Both the position numbers and the translations under genes were made by a program. The notes beneath the pieces were generated by a model. The model worked only from the letters and a program-made list of their open reading frames with translations. It made no database searches and had not been told where the DNA came from. Shown piece after piece: positions 48,801 to 57,454 of a stretch of 64,000 nucleotides of DNA. The stretch comes from Sphingomonas sp. (lineage in GTDB: Bacteria; Pseudomonadota; Alphaproteobacteria; Sphingomonadales; Sphingomonadaceae): contig NZ_JAIERS010000003.1 of NCBI RefSeq assembly GCF_019746665.1, forward strand, positions 62,001 through 126,000, in the 5' to 3' direction. Each line of letters starts with the position of its first letter. The first letter of the stretch is position 1.

Positions 48801-51602
48801 ATGAAGCTTCACCTTGCCACCACCGTCGCGCTCGCCGCGCTCGCGGCGCCGCTCAACGCCCAGACGGCCGCGCCCGTTGCCGATCTCGTCAAGCGCGTCG
48901 ACATTCCCTATCAGCAGTTCACCCTGCCCAATGGCTTGCGGGTAATCGTTCATACCGACCGCAAGGCACCCGTGGTCGCCGTGAGCGTATGGTATGATGT
49001 CGGCTCGAAGCACGAGCCCAAGGGCAAGACCGGCTTCGCCCATTTGTTCGAACATCTGATGTTCAACGGCAGCGAGAACGCGCCGGGGGATTTCTTCGAG
49101 CCGCTAAAGCAGGTCGGCGCGACCGATCTGAACGGCACGACTTTCTTCGATCGCACCAATTATTTCGAGACCGTGCCCACCGCCGCGCTCGAAAAGACGC
49201 TGTGGCTGGAGAGCGACCGCATGGGCTATCTGCTCGGCGCGGTGACGCAAGCCGTGCTCGATGAGCAGCGCGGCGTGGTGCAGAATGAAAAGCGCCAGGG
49301 CGACAACCGCCCCTATGGTCTGCTGCAATATTCGATCTTCGGCGGCCTGTTCCCGCAAGGCACCCCCTATGGCCACACCACGATCGGCTCGCTCGCCGAT
49401 CTCGACGCGGCGAGCCTCGACGATGTGAAGGGCTGGTTCCGCGATCATTATGGCCCCAACAACGCGGTGCTGGTGCTGGCAGGCGACATCGACGTGCCGA
49501 CCGCCAAGACGCTGGTCACCAAATATTTTGGCAAGATCAAAGCCGGTCCCAAATCGGTGCGCCCGACGGTGACGATCCCAACGCTCGATCAGCCCAAGAA
49601 GGTCGAGATCAAGGACCGGGTCGCGGCGACGCTCGTCACCCGGCTGTGGGCGGTGCCGGGGCTCGGCGAGGCGGATGCGCCCGCGCTCAACGCGGCGGCG
49701 AGCGTGCTCGGCGGGCTCGCCTCGTCGCGGCTAGACAAGACGCTGGTGCGCGAGGACAAACTGGCCGTGCAGGCGAGCGCGAGCGTTTCCAGCTTCGCGC
49801 AGATCGGCGTGTTCCAGGTCATCATGGTCGTGCGCCCTGGCGCCGATGTCGCCCAGGCCGAGAAGCGGCTCGACGAAGTGATCGCCGATTTCGTGAAGAA
49901 CGGCCCGACCGCCGACGAGCTGCAACGGTCGGTGACCACCGCGGCGACACGGCGGATCGACGGGCTTGAATCGGTCGGCGGGTTCGGCGGCAAGGCCGTC
50001 GCGCTGGCGGAAGGCGCGCTCTACCAGAACGATCCGGGCTTCTACAAAAAGCAGCTCACCGCGCTCGCCGCGCAAACGCCGGAAAGCGTGAAGGCGGCCG
50101 TGCAAAAGTGGCTCACCCGCCCGGTCTATGCGATCAATGTCGTGCCCGGGCCGCGCGAAGCCTCGACCGATGTGGCGAAGGAAGCCGCGCCCGTCCCCGC
50201 CGCACCCGAGCTGAAGCCCGCCAACTCGCGCGCCGAGCCTGCCCCGGCGGTCGGCGCGGTCGGCAACCTCACTTTCCCCAAGGTGGAGCGGACCAAGCTC
50301 AGCAACGGCATCGAAGTCGTCTATGCGCAGCGCACCGCGGTGCCGGTGACGCGGGCGCTGATCTCGTTCGACGCGGGTATCGTCGCCGATCCCAGCGACA
50401 AGCTCGGCCTGCAACAGCTCACCCTGTCGGCGATCGACGAGGGCACGGCCAAGCTCGACGGCGTCGGCATCGCCGAAGCACGCGAGCGGCTGGGCCTGAA
50501 CTTCGGCGGCGGCAGCAGCGCCGACCGGACCTATATCAGCATGACCGCGCCCAGCGCCAACGCCGCCCCGGCGATCGATCTGTTCGGCGATATCGTGCGC
50601 ACCCCCTCCTTCCCGGAAAAGGAAATCGCCCGGCTGCGCACCACCCAGCTGGCGGGGATCCAGCAGGAAATCACCCAGCCCCAGGGCCTCGCCAATCGCG
50701 TGCTGCCCAAGCTGGTCTATGGCGCCTCGCCTTATGCGAAAGCCGCCTCGGCAAGCGGCGATCCGGCGGCGGTGGCGAAGCTGACGCGCGATGATGTCGT
50801 CGGCTTTTATCAGGCGTGGCTGCGGCCGGAAAAGGCGAAGCTCTTCATCGTCTCCGATCAGCCGCTCGCGACGCTCAAGCCGCTGCTCGAAAAGGAGTTC
50901 GGCGATTGGCGCGGCACCGGCACCGCCGGCGCCAAGGCGGTCGACACCCCCGCGCAGCAGGTGGCGCCGAAGATCGTGCTGGTCGATCGGCCCGACTCGC
51001 CGCAATCGCTGATCCTCGCCGGCCAGCTGACCGGCCTGCCCAGCGGCAGCGACGTGCTCAAGCTGCGCACCGCCAACGACGTGCTCGGCGGCAGCTTCCT
51101 CTCGCGGATCAACATGGACCTGCGCGAGACCAAGCACTGGTCCTATGGCGCGGGCGGCGGCGTCGGCCAGAACCAGACCTATGTCACCTACACCGTCAGC
51201 GCGCCGGTGCAGGCCGACAAGACCGGCCCCTCGATCGCCTCGATCCAGCAGGACCTGAAGGACTTCTTCGGCCCCAAGGGCGTGACGAGCGAGGAATTCA
51301 CCCGCACGATCAACGGCGCCACCCGCGAACTCGCCGGGCGATTCGAAACCGCGAGCGACGTGCTGAACGCGATGCTCGATAACGACCAGTATAAGCGTCC
51401 CGACGATTATTATTCGACGATCACCGCGAAATATCGCGCGATGACGCGGGAGGAGCTTGACGCTGCGGCACGCTCGGCGATCGACCCCAGCAAGTTCGTC
51501 TGGGTGGTGGTCGGCGACGCCAAGGTCGTCCGCAGCCAGCTTGACTCGCTCGGGCTGCCGGTCGAGGTGGTGCCAGCCGCGTCCGTTCTGGGCGCGAAGT
51601 AA
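48801..51602 (+). CDS. M16-family zinc metallopeptidase, full-length two-half form
   Basis: 933 residues from ATG 48801 (AGAGG at six bases; upstream ATGs at 48783 and 48795 are less well placed). Signal peptide MKLHLATTVALAALAAPLNA. The first half has the inverted zinc motif HLFEH at residue 81 with the distal Glu in the following helix (EQRGVVQNEKRQ). The second half is an inactive M16 repeat. A Pro/Ala/Glu linker lies between (about 460-490). Pitrilysin-like enzymes cut oligopeptides. It follows the acylase by 56 bp and precedes a small unknown gene, so it is probably a secreted or periplasmic oligopeptidase. Confidence 0.95.
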   Translation: MKLHLATTVALAALAAPLNAQTAAPVADLVKRVDIPYQQFTLPNGLRVIVHTDRKAPVVAVSVWYDVGSKHEPKGKTGFAHLFEHLMFNGSENAPGDFFEPLKQVGATDLNGTTFFDRTNYFETVPTAALEKTLWLESDRMGYLLGAVTQAVLDEQRGVVQNEKRQGDNRPYGLLQYSIFGGLFPQGTPYGHTTIGSLADLDAASLDDVKGWFRDHYGPNNAVLVLAGDIDVPTAKTLVTKYFGKIKAGPKSVRPTVTIPTLDQPKKVEIKDRVAATLVTRLWAVPGLGEADAPALNAAASVLGGLASSRLDKTLVREDKLAVQASASVSSFAQIGVFQVIMVVRPGADVAQAEKRLDEVIADFVKNGPTADELQRSVTTAATRRIDGLESVGGFGGKAVALAEGALYQNDPGFYKKQLTALAAQTPESVKAAVQKWLTRPVYAINVVPGPREASTDVAKEAAPVPAAPELKPANSRAEPAPAVGAVGNLTFPKVERTKLSNGIEVVYAQRTAVPVTRALISFDAGIVADPSDKLGLQQLTLSAIDEGTAKLDGVGIAEARERLGLNFGGGSSADRTYISMTAPSANAAPAIDLFGDIVRTPSFPEKEIARLRTTQLAGIQQEITQPQGLANRVLPKLVYGASPYAKAASASGDPAAVAKLTRDDVVGFYQAWLRPEKAKLFIVSDQPLATLKPLLEKEFGDWRGTGTAGAKAVDTPAQQVAPKIVLVDRPDSPQSLILAGQLTGLPSGSDVLKLRTANDVLGGSFLSRINMDLRETKHWSYGAGGGVGQNQTYVTYTVSAPVQADKTGPSIASIQQDLKDFFGPKGVTSEEFTRTINGATRELAGRFETASDVLNAMLDNDQYKRPDDYYSTITAKYRAMTREELDAAARSAIDPSKFVWVVVGDAKVVRSQLDSLGLPVEVVPAASVLGAK

Positions 51603-51613
51603 GGAGAGCGAAG

Positions 51614-51916
51614 ATGGCCGCAGTCGATGGCACCTGGGAAACCGTGACGAAGTCGCCGCTCGGCGACCAGAAGTCGACGATCGTCGTCCAGAGCAATGGC
51701 GACACCTGGACCGGCACCAGCACCGGCGCGATGGGATCGACCCAGATCACCGATGGGACGATTTCGGGCAACACCATCAAGTGGACGATGCAGATGACGG
51801 TGCCGATGCCGATGACGCTGACCTGCGAGGCGACCGTCGATGGCGACACCATCACCGGCTCGATCGGCGCGGGCGCGTTCGGTAGCTTCCCGTTGAGCGG
51901 CAATCGCGTCGGCTGA
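51614..51916 (+). CDS. Small conserved hypothetical protein
   Basis: 100 residues preceded by AAGGAGAG. It starts MAAVDGTWETVTKSPLGDQK and is entirely beta-strand in appearance (short hydrophobic segments, TWTGTSTG, TDGTISGNTIKWTMQM, ATVDGDTITGSIGAGAFG), suggesting a small beta-barrel or lipocalin-like fold. There is no signal peptide. It lies 11 bp after the M16 stop, so it is probably cotranscribed, and ends before a strong terminator. Function unknown. Confidence 0.75.
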   Translation: MAAVDGTWETVTKSPLGDQKSTIVVQSNGDTWTGTSTGAMGSTQITDGTISGNTIKWTMQMTVPMPMTLTCEATVDGDTITGSIGAGAFGSFPLSGNRVG

Positions 51917-51964
51917 ACCACGCCTCGATCAGCCTAGCGCTGATTGGGAAATTTCCACGAGTTA

Positions 51965-51996
51965 CGCCCGCCAAACCCCCGGTTTGGCGGGCGTTT
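51965..51996 (+). terminator. Intrinsic terminator after the M16 / small-protein pair
   Basis: A 13-bp perfect stem CGCCCGCCAAACC, loop CCC, GGTTTGGCGGGCG, followed by TTTCGCT. It separates the M16 pair from the CocE hydrolase gene. Confidence 0.85.
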
Positions 51997-52058
51997 CGCT
52001 CTTGTCGGTCCCCCCGCCGCGCGCCATGCTCTGGGCAAAATCAATTGGGGGATAAGCC

Positions 52059-53960
52059 ATGAAGCGTTGGAAGCTCGCCGCCGCCGCGGTCCTGCTCGGC
52101 TCGGGCAGCGCGCTCGCGCAAAGCTATACCGAGCGACCCGCCAACCCTCAGCTGCCGCAAGCGCAGTGGAACTACACGCGCCGGGTGGTGGACATCCCGA
52201 TGCGCGACGGGGTGACGCTCCACACCGTGATCCTGATCCCAAAGGGCGCGAAGAACGCGCCGGTACTGCTCACCCGCACGCCGTATAACGCCGAAGGACT
52301 CTCGGCAAACAGCAAGGCGGCCGATCTCGCAACCGCGCTCGAAGGCTATGACAATGCCTATGATGTGATCGCGGAAGGCGGCTATATCCGCGTGATCCAG
52401 GACGTTCGCGGCAAATACGGCTCCAAGGGCGATTATGTGATGAACCGCCCGTTGGTCGGAACGTCGCTCAATCCCACCAAGGTCGATGATTCGACCGATT
52501 GCTACGACACGATCGACTGGCTGGTGAAGAATCTGCCCGAATCGAACGGCCGCGTCGGCATCATCGGTATCAGCTATGATGGCTATGAACCGCTGGTCGC
52601 CCTCATCAATCCGCACCCGGCGCTCAAAGTCTCGGTGCCGATGAACCCGATGGTCGATGGCTGGCGCGGCGACGACTGGTTCCATAACGGTGCCTTCCGC
52701 CAGACCGGCGCGCCCTATATCTGGGAGCAGGTCGCGACCGCCGACAATTCGATCCCCTGGGTCAACACCCATGCCGATGATTATGCCGCCTATCTCGCCG
52801 CCGGCAGCGCGGGCGAGCTTGGGCGGCAGCACGGGCTCGATCAGATCGGCTTCTGGCAGAAGATCACCCAGCACCCCGCTTACGACAGTTTTTGGCAGGA
52901 ACAGGCGATGGATAAGATCCTCGCCCGCCAGCCGCTGAAGGTGCCGGTGATGCTGGTCCATTCGCTGTGGGACCAGGAAGACATTTACGGCGCCCCCGCC
53001 GTCTATGCAGCGCTCGAGCCCAAGGATGCGCGGAACGACATGGTCTATCTGACGATGGGCCCCTGGTATCACGGCCAGGGCATCGACAAGGGTGACCGTC
53101 TGGGCAACATCAACTGGGATGCCGACACCGCGAAATGGTGGCGCCACGAAGTCCTCGCCCCGTTCCTCGCGCACTATCTGAAGGACGAGCCGATGGACGT
53201 GGCGCCGGTAACCGCGTTCCAGTCGGGCGCCAATCGCTGGCAGCGGCTGACCAGCTGGCCGACCGCGCCGGCGGCGACCCCGCTCTATCTGCAGCCCGAG
53301 GGCAAGCTCGGCTTCACCCGCGCCGAGGGGACGGCGACCGCCGATTATGTGAGCGATCCGGCGCATCCGGTGCCCTTCACCCCGCGCCCGATCGCGCCGA
53401 CCGGCTATGCGGACGACCATTGGAAGGCCTGGCTGACGACCGACCAGCGTCCCGCCGCCGCGCGGCCCGACGTGCTGAGCTTCGTCACCGAACCGCTCGA
53501 CAAGCCCGTCACCATCGCCGGCGCGCCCGAGGTGAACTTGACCGCGGCGACCAGTGGCACCGATGTCGACTGGGTGGTTAAGCTGATCGACGTCTATCCG
53601 GAACAGGTGGCGGGCGACCAGAAAATGGGCGGCTACCAGTTCGCGGTCGCGCTCGACATTTTCCGGGGCCGGTATCGCGAAGGCCTCGACAAGCCGCAGC
53701 CGATCGCCGCCGACAAGCCGCTCAGCTATCGCTTCGCGCTGCCGCAGACCAACCATGTGTTCAAGCCCGGCCACCGCATCATGGTGCAAATCCAGTCGAG
53801 CCTGTTCCCGCTTTATGATCGCAACCCGCAGAAATTCGTGCCGAACATCTTCTTCGCCAAGCCCGCCGATTATCAGAAGGCGACGCAGCGAGTGAGTGTC
53901 GCGGGCGCGCAGGCGAGTTTCATCGCCCTGCCCATCATCAGCCAGGAGAAAGCGCAATGA
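52059..53960 (+). CDS. CocE/NonD-family serine hydrolase (S15 type)
   Basis: 633 residues with a signal peptide (MKRWKLAAAAVLLGSGSALAQ). An alpha/beta-hydrolase domain has the nucleophile Ser in IIGISYDGYEPLV, preceded by VIQDVRGKYGSKG and an acid/His pair in LVHSLWDQEDIYGAP and MGPWYHGQG. The C-terminal beta-jellyroll carries the pattern FTPRPIAPTGYADDHWK and ends with SSLFPLYDRNPQKFVPN. The family covers X-Pro dipeptidyl-peptidases, cocaine esterase and glutaryl-acylase-type enzymes. An esterase or peptidase outside the cytoplasm is likely; the substrate is unknown. The next gene overlaps its stop by 4 bp. Confidence 0.9.
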   Translation: MKRWKLAAAAVLLGSGSALAQSYTERPANPQLPQAQWNYTRRVVDIPMRDGVTLHTVILIPKGAKNAPVLLTRTPYNAEGLSANSKAADLATALEGYDNAYDVIAEGGYIRVIQDVRGKYGSKGDYVMNRPLVGTSLNPTKVDDSTDCYDTIDWLVKNLPESNGRVGIIGISYDGYEPLVALINPHPALKVSVPMNPMVDGWRGDDWFHNGAFRQTGAPYIWEQVATADNSIPWVNTHADDYAAYLAAGSAGELGRQHGLDQIGFWQKITQHPAYDSFWQEQAMDKILARQPLKVPVMLVHSLWDQEDIYGAPAVYAALEPKDARNDMVYLTMGPWYHGQGIDKGDRLGNINWDADTAKWWRHEVLAPFLAHYLKDEPMDVAPVTAFQSGANRWQRLTSWPTAPAATPLYLQPEGKLGFTRAEGTATADYVSDPAHPVPFTPRPIAPTGYADDHWKAWLTTDQRPAAARPDVLSFVTEPLDKPVTIAGAPEVNLTAATSGTDVDWVVKLIDVYPEQVAGDQKMGGYQFAVALDIFRGRYREGLDKPQPIAADKPLSYRFALPQTNHVFKPGHRIMVQIQSSLFPLYDRNPQKFVPNIFFAKPADYQKATQRVSVAGAQASFIALPIISQEKAQ

Positions 53961-55765
53961 TCGATCGTCGCGATGTGTTGAAGGCGGGCGTCGCGCTCGG
54001 CGCGGTCGCGGCGCTGCCCGCGCGGGGTTCGGCGCAGGAGCCGGGGGAGGCGCTCGGCGCGCTGTTCGACCGGATGTTTGCCGAGCAGTTGCGGCTGAAC
54101 CCCGAAGGCGCGACGCAACTGGGGCTCGACACGGGGGCAAATGCCGATCTGCGCGCGCAACTGGGCGACGAAGGCCCGGCGGGGCGGCAGGCGGCGCGCA
54201 CGCTCACCGCGCGCCACATCGCGCTGCTGGAGGCGTTCAACACCGACAAGCTGAGCGCCGAGGACAAGCGCAATTACGACGTGGTGCTCTACACCAAGCG
54301 CCAGCAGGCGGCGGCGCAGCGCTTCGATTTCGGCGGCGCTTCGTACAGCCGCTCGCCCTATGTCGTCAGCCAGCTGACCGGCGCCTATCAATCGACGCCG
54401 AGCTTCCTCGACACCAAGCACCCGATCGAGAATGCGAGCGACGCCGAGGCCTATCTCTCGCGCCTTGGCCAATTCGCCGATCAGCTCAACGCCAACACCA
54501 ATGATCTGCGCGATCAATCGGCGCGTGGCATCGTGCCGCCCGATTTCCTGCTCGACGCGACGATCGACCAGCTGACCAAGACCGCGGTGCCGGGTGCCCA
54601 AGCAACCGTCGTCACCTCGCTCGAGCGGCGCGCGGCCGCGAAGGGCCTCGATCCCCGCTTCGGCGCGCGCGCGGCGCAACTCTACGGCACGCGCGTCTTC
54701 CCCGCGCTCCAGACGCAGCTCGCACTGGTAAAGGACTTGCGCGCCAAGGCGACAAGCGACGCCGGGGTATGGAAGTTCAAGGAAGGCCCCGAATTCTACG
54801 CGGTCGCGCTCGCCGGCACGACGACGACGCGGATGACCCCGGAGGATGTCCACAAGTTCGGGCTGGACGAAGCCGCCGCCATCTCCTCGCGGCTCGACGC
54901 GCTGCTCAAGGCGCAGGGGTTCACCAAGGGCAGCATCGGCGCGCGGATGGCGGCGCTCTACAAGGATCCGGCACAGCTCTACCCCGATACCGACGAGGGC
55001 AAGCGCCAGGCGATCGCCTATTGCAACGATCGCCTCGCCGCGATCCGCCCGCGCCTGCCGCGCGCGTTCAAGCGGCAGCCGCAATATGCCTTCGAGGTAC
55101 GCCGGGTACCGGTGGAGAATGAGGCGGGCGCCGCGTCCGCCTTCGCGCAGCCGCCCTCGCTCAACGGCAAGCGGCCGGGGCTGGTGTACTTCAACCTGCG
55201 CGATGCGGCCGAATGGCCCAAATTCTGCCTGGCGACGACCGTGTTCCACGAAGGCCTGCCCGGCCACCAGTTCGAGGGCGGGCTCGCGCTCTCCAACGCC
55301 AACCTGCCGCTGATCCGCAAGACCGGCGGCTTTTCGGGCTATGGCGAGGGCTGGGCGCTCTATGCCGAGCAGCTGGCCGACGAGCTCGGCATGTATGACG
55401 ATGATCCGCTGGGGCGGCTGGGTTACCTCAAGTTCCAGCTGTTCCGCGCCAATCGCTGCGTGGTCGATACCGGCATCCATCATTATCGCTGGACGCGCGC
55501 GCAGGCGATCGCCCGCTTCGTCGACCAGGAGGGCGAGGCGCCCGGTTTCGCCGCGCGCGAAGTAGATCGCTATTGCGCGACGCCGGGCCAGGCGTGCAGC
55601 TATAAGATCGGCCATTCGGTGTTCGTGAAGCTGCGCGAGGAGGCCAAGGCCAAGCTGGGCGCGCGCTTCGCGCTTCCCGACTTCCATGAGGCGGTGCTGG
55701 GCACGGGCCGAGTGCCGCTGGAGATTTTGGAGGCCGAAACGCGGCGGTGGTTGGCGGGGGCTTGA
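53957..55765 (+). CDS. DUF885 family exported peptidase-like protein
   Basis: 602 residues. The N terminus MIDRRDVLKAGVALGAVAAL has a twin-arginine motif and a hydrophobic stretch, so export by the Tat route is likely. The DUF885 hallmark is the zinc-binding HEGLPGHQF near residue 430, with YGEGWALYAEQL behind it as the second metal ligand. Members are poorly characterised; some are zinc carboxypeptidase-like. The start overlaps the CocE stop (ATGA), which ties the two hydrolases to one transcript. Confidence 0.9.
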   Translation: MIDRRDVLKAGVALGAVAALPARGSAQEPGEALGALFDRMFAEQLRLNPEGATQLGLDTGANADLRAQLGDEGPAGRQAARTLTARHIALLEAFNTDKLSAEDKRNYDVVLYTKRQQAAAQRFDFGGASYSRSPYVVSQLTGAYQSTPSFLDTKHPIENASDAEAYLSRLGQFADQLNANTNDLRDQSARGIVPPDFLLDATIDQLTKTAVPGAQATVVTSLERRAAAKGLDPRFGARAAQLYGTRVFPALQTQLALVKDLRAKATSDAGVWKFKEGPEFYAVALAGTTTTRMTPEDVHKFGLDEAAAISSRLDALLKAQGFTKGSIGARMAALYKDPAQLYPDTDEGKRQAIAYCNDRLAAIRPRLPRAFKRQPQYAFEVRRVPVENEAGAASAFAQPPSLNGKRPGLVYFNLRDAAEWPKFCLATTVFHEGLPGHQFEGGLALSNANLPLIRKTGGFSGYGEGWALYAEQLADELGMYDDDPLGRLGYLKFQLFRANRCVVDTGIHHYRWTRAQAIARFVDQEGEAPGFAAREVDRYCATPGQACSYKIGHSVFVKLREEAKAKLGARFALPDFHEAVLGTGRVPLEILEAETRRWLAGA

Positions 55766-55841
55766 GCTGACCCAACTCCTCCCCGTTGATGAGGAGGATT
55801 GGTCACAATTGATCGCGAGCAGGCCTAGACCGAAAAGCCCC

Positions 55842-56195
55842 TCAAGCCTTCTCCAGCGTGCATTGCAGCGGGTGCTGGTTCTGCCGGGCGAAATCGATCA
55901 CCTGGCTCACCTTGGTCTCGGCGACTTCATAGGTGAACACGCCGCACACCCCCACGCCCTTCTGGTGGACATGGAGCATAACCCGCGTCGCATCCTCGAT
56001 ATTCATGTTGAAGAAGCGTTGGAGGACGAGGACGACGAACTCCATCGGGGTGTAATCGTCGTTCAGCATCAGCACGCGGTAGGGCGTCGGCTTCTTGGTG
56101 CGCGCGCGGGTGCGGGTGGCGACCCCCAGGCCGGGCCCTTCGTCTTCGTCGCGGCGCTCGGCCATCGCGACCATTGGTGTCGTTGTTGATGTCAT
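55842..56195 (-). CDS. clpS: ATP-dependent Clp protease adaptor ClpS
   Basis: 117 residues from [19 protein letters not shown] at 56195; ATGs further upstream have no family support. Core motifs are [37 protein letters not shown] and [13 protein letters not shown]. The Asn-Asp pair and the Met/Val residues form the N-degron pocket that hands substrates to ClpA. clpA is not adjacent here. The gene lies downstream of the phasin gene on the same strand but is separated from it by a terminator and the branched palindrome. Confidence 0.95.
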   Translation of the reverse strand: MTSTTTPMVAMAERRDEDEGPGLGVATRTRARTKKPTPYRVLMLNDDYTPMEFVVLVLQRFFNMNIEDATRVMLHVHQKGVGVCGVFTYEVAETKVSQVIDFARQNQHPLQCTLEKA

Positions 56196-56297
56196 GGAAG
56201 CTGGAAAATAGGCCACGCGCCCCCTCGCCCGCAAGAGGCGAGACGATGAGAAATCGCGGGCGGTCGGTGGGTGGCGGTGGGAGAGGCAGGGCGCCGT

Positions 56298-56441
56298 ACC
56301 CACCCCAACCCGGTTTCGGGTAAGCAGTCCCCCGGACTGCTTAGGTCATGCCGGGGGCATGACCGACCCGAAACTCTTCCCAGGAGGGGCTAAGACCCTG
56401 AGCAACACACCCCTCCCTGAAAGGGAGGGGTAGGGGTGGGT
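56298..56441. repeat. Nested, branched palindromic element
   Basis: Five stems, mostly 9 bp and perfect, fit together. Outer: ACCCACCCC (56298-56306) with GGGGTGGGT (56433-56441). Inside it, GTTTCGGGT (56313-56321) pairs with ACCCGAAAC (56366-56374). That stem encloses two hairpins with 3-nt loops, AAGCAGTCC/GGACTGCTT (56322-56342) and GGTCATGCC/GGCATGACC (56344-56364). A fifth hairpin, ACCCCTCCC/GGGAGGGGT (56409-56431), lies next to the outer right arm. Outer arms and the last hairpin recall the repeat near 27573. It could be a mobile palindromic element or a structured clpS leader. Confidence 0.7.
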
Positions 56442-56475
56442 CGATGCCCAGAACCGCCCCCACCCCAGCGCACGC

Positions 56476-56508
56476 AAAAAAAACGGCGGCCCCCAACCGG
56501 AGCCGCCG
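56476..56508 (-). terminator. Intrinsic terminator of the phasin gene
   Basis: On the minus strand, CGGCGGCTCC, a short loop and GGGGCCGCCG form a stem of about ten pairs (with one G-U), followed by eight T. It lies about 38 bp beyond the phasin stop. Confidence 0.9.
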
Positions 56509-56545
56509 CTCTTGTCAGCAATCCGCCCGTGAAGGCGGGATCGGC

Positions 56546-57334
56546 TTACGCGCCGACCTTGATCTTCTCGGCAGCGACCGCGACGCGGTTCGAGATCGGC
56601 TGAGCGACATCGCTCGCCAGCTTGATCATCGCTTCGGTGTGCTTGCTGGTTTCGGCGACCATGCTGTCGAAAGTCTGGCGGACATAGTCGCTCTGCAGCT
56701 TCATCAGCTCGGCCGGGGTCTTGACGGCGGCGAGGTTGCGCATCGCGGCGGTCGCGGTTTCGAAGCTGCGACGGGTATAGTCGGCGGCTTCCTGGCTCAG
56801 CGACTCGAAGCCCTTCATCGCGACCTTCGACGACTCGACGACCGCGTCGACATTGCCCTTCGCGAACTCGTTCATGTCGGCGAACAGCTTGGTGCTCTTC
56901 TCCATCGCTTCCTTGGTGCGGCTGTTCATGTCGGCGAACATCGCCTGAGTCTTCTCGGCAGTGGCGTGCAGCGTGTTTTCCATCGTCAGTTCCTTTTTGC
57001 GGGCAGTAAAAGCCGACGGCGCGGAGACCGGCGGAGTGGGAAGTTCAGCAGGCTGGACCGGCGCCGGGGCGGCGGTCGCGGCCACGGGGGCCGGGGTTTC
57101 GATCACGGGCGCGGGCACCGGGGCGGCGGGAGCCTCGACTGGCGCAGCCGCGACGACTGCCGGGGCTTCGGCGACCGGCGGCAGCACGGCCGGCGGGATA
57201 ATGGCGGCGGGCTCGGCCACGGGCGTCGCCAGAATGGCGGCACCCTGCGCCGCCGGCTTCTTCACCCGTGCGCCGGGCTTGCGGGGGGCGGGCTTGGTCG
57301 GCACGCCATCGTTCTTTGGACCCTTGGTCGCCAT
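56546..57334 (-). CDS. Phasin family protein
   Basis: 262 residues from MATKGPKNDGVPTKPAPRK at 57334. The first 110 residues are basic and then a low-complexity Ala/Pro/Val-rich stretch. The C-terminal 140 residues are an amphipathic helical phasin domain (TMENTLHATAEKTQAMFADM, EFAKGNVDAVVESSKVAMKG, LQSDYVRQTFDSMVAETSKH). Phasins coat PHA granules. The long Ala/Pro N-terminal half, like the DNA-binding tails of some PhaF-type proteins, is unusual for a short phasin. It sits downstream of phaC on the same strand. Confidence 0.88.
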   Translation of the reverse strand: MATKGPKNDGVPTKPAPRKPGARVKKPAAQGAAILATPVAEPAAIIPPAVLPPVAEAPAVVAAAPVEAPAAPVPAPVIETPAPVAATAAPAPVQPAELPTPPVSAPSAFTARKKELTMENTLHATAEKTQAMFADMNSRTKEAMEKSTKLFADMNEFAKGNVDAVVESSKVAMKGFESLSQEAADYTRRSFETATAAMRNLAAVKTPAELMKLQSDYVRQTFDSMVAETSKHTEAMIKLASDVAQPISNRVAVAAEKIKVGA

Positions 57335-57353
57335 GGCTACAGCGCTCCTACAT

Positions 57354-57430
57354 TTGCTGCGCTGCGATATAGAATAAGGTTCCCGAAGATGCAAGAAAAA
57401 TTGTGCGCTGCAACATGGGTGCAGCATTGC
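57354..57430. promoter_or_regulatory. Phasin promoter region with TGC-rich repeats
   Basis: On the phasin strand, TTGCAT (57389-57394) and TATATC (57366-57371), 17 bp apart, form a possible sigma-70 promoter. The flanks carry TGC-rich half-sites, TTGCTGCGCTGCG (57356-57366 region) and CTGC-N9-GCAG (57408-57424). PhaR repressors of other alphaproteobacteria bind CTGC/GCAG-type sites upstream of phasin genes. Assignment to PhaR is inference. Confidence 0.4.
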
Positions 57431-57454
57431 CAGTTAACCTATTGAAAAAACCTT

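Larger units (their letters stand above)
56196..56545. other. Gene-free interval between phasin and clpS
   Basis: 350 bp without a convincing gene. It holds the phasin terminator and a structured palindromic element (both listed separately). A short inverted repeat TCGCC...GGCGA lies at about 56225-56241. The clpS promoter must be here. Confidence 0.6.
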
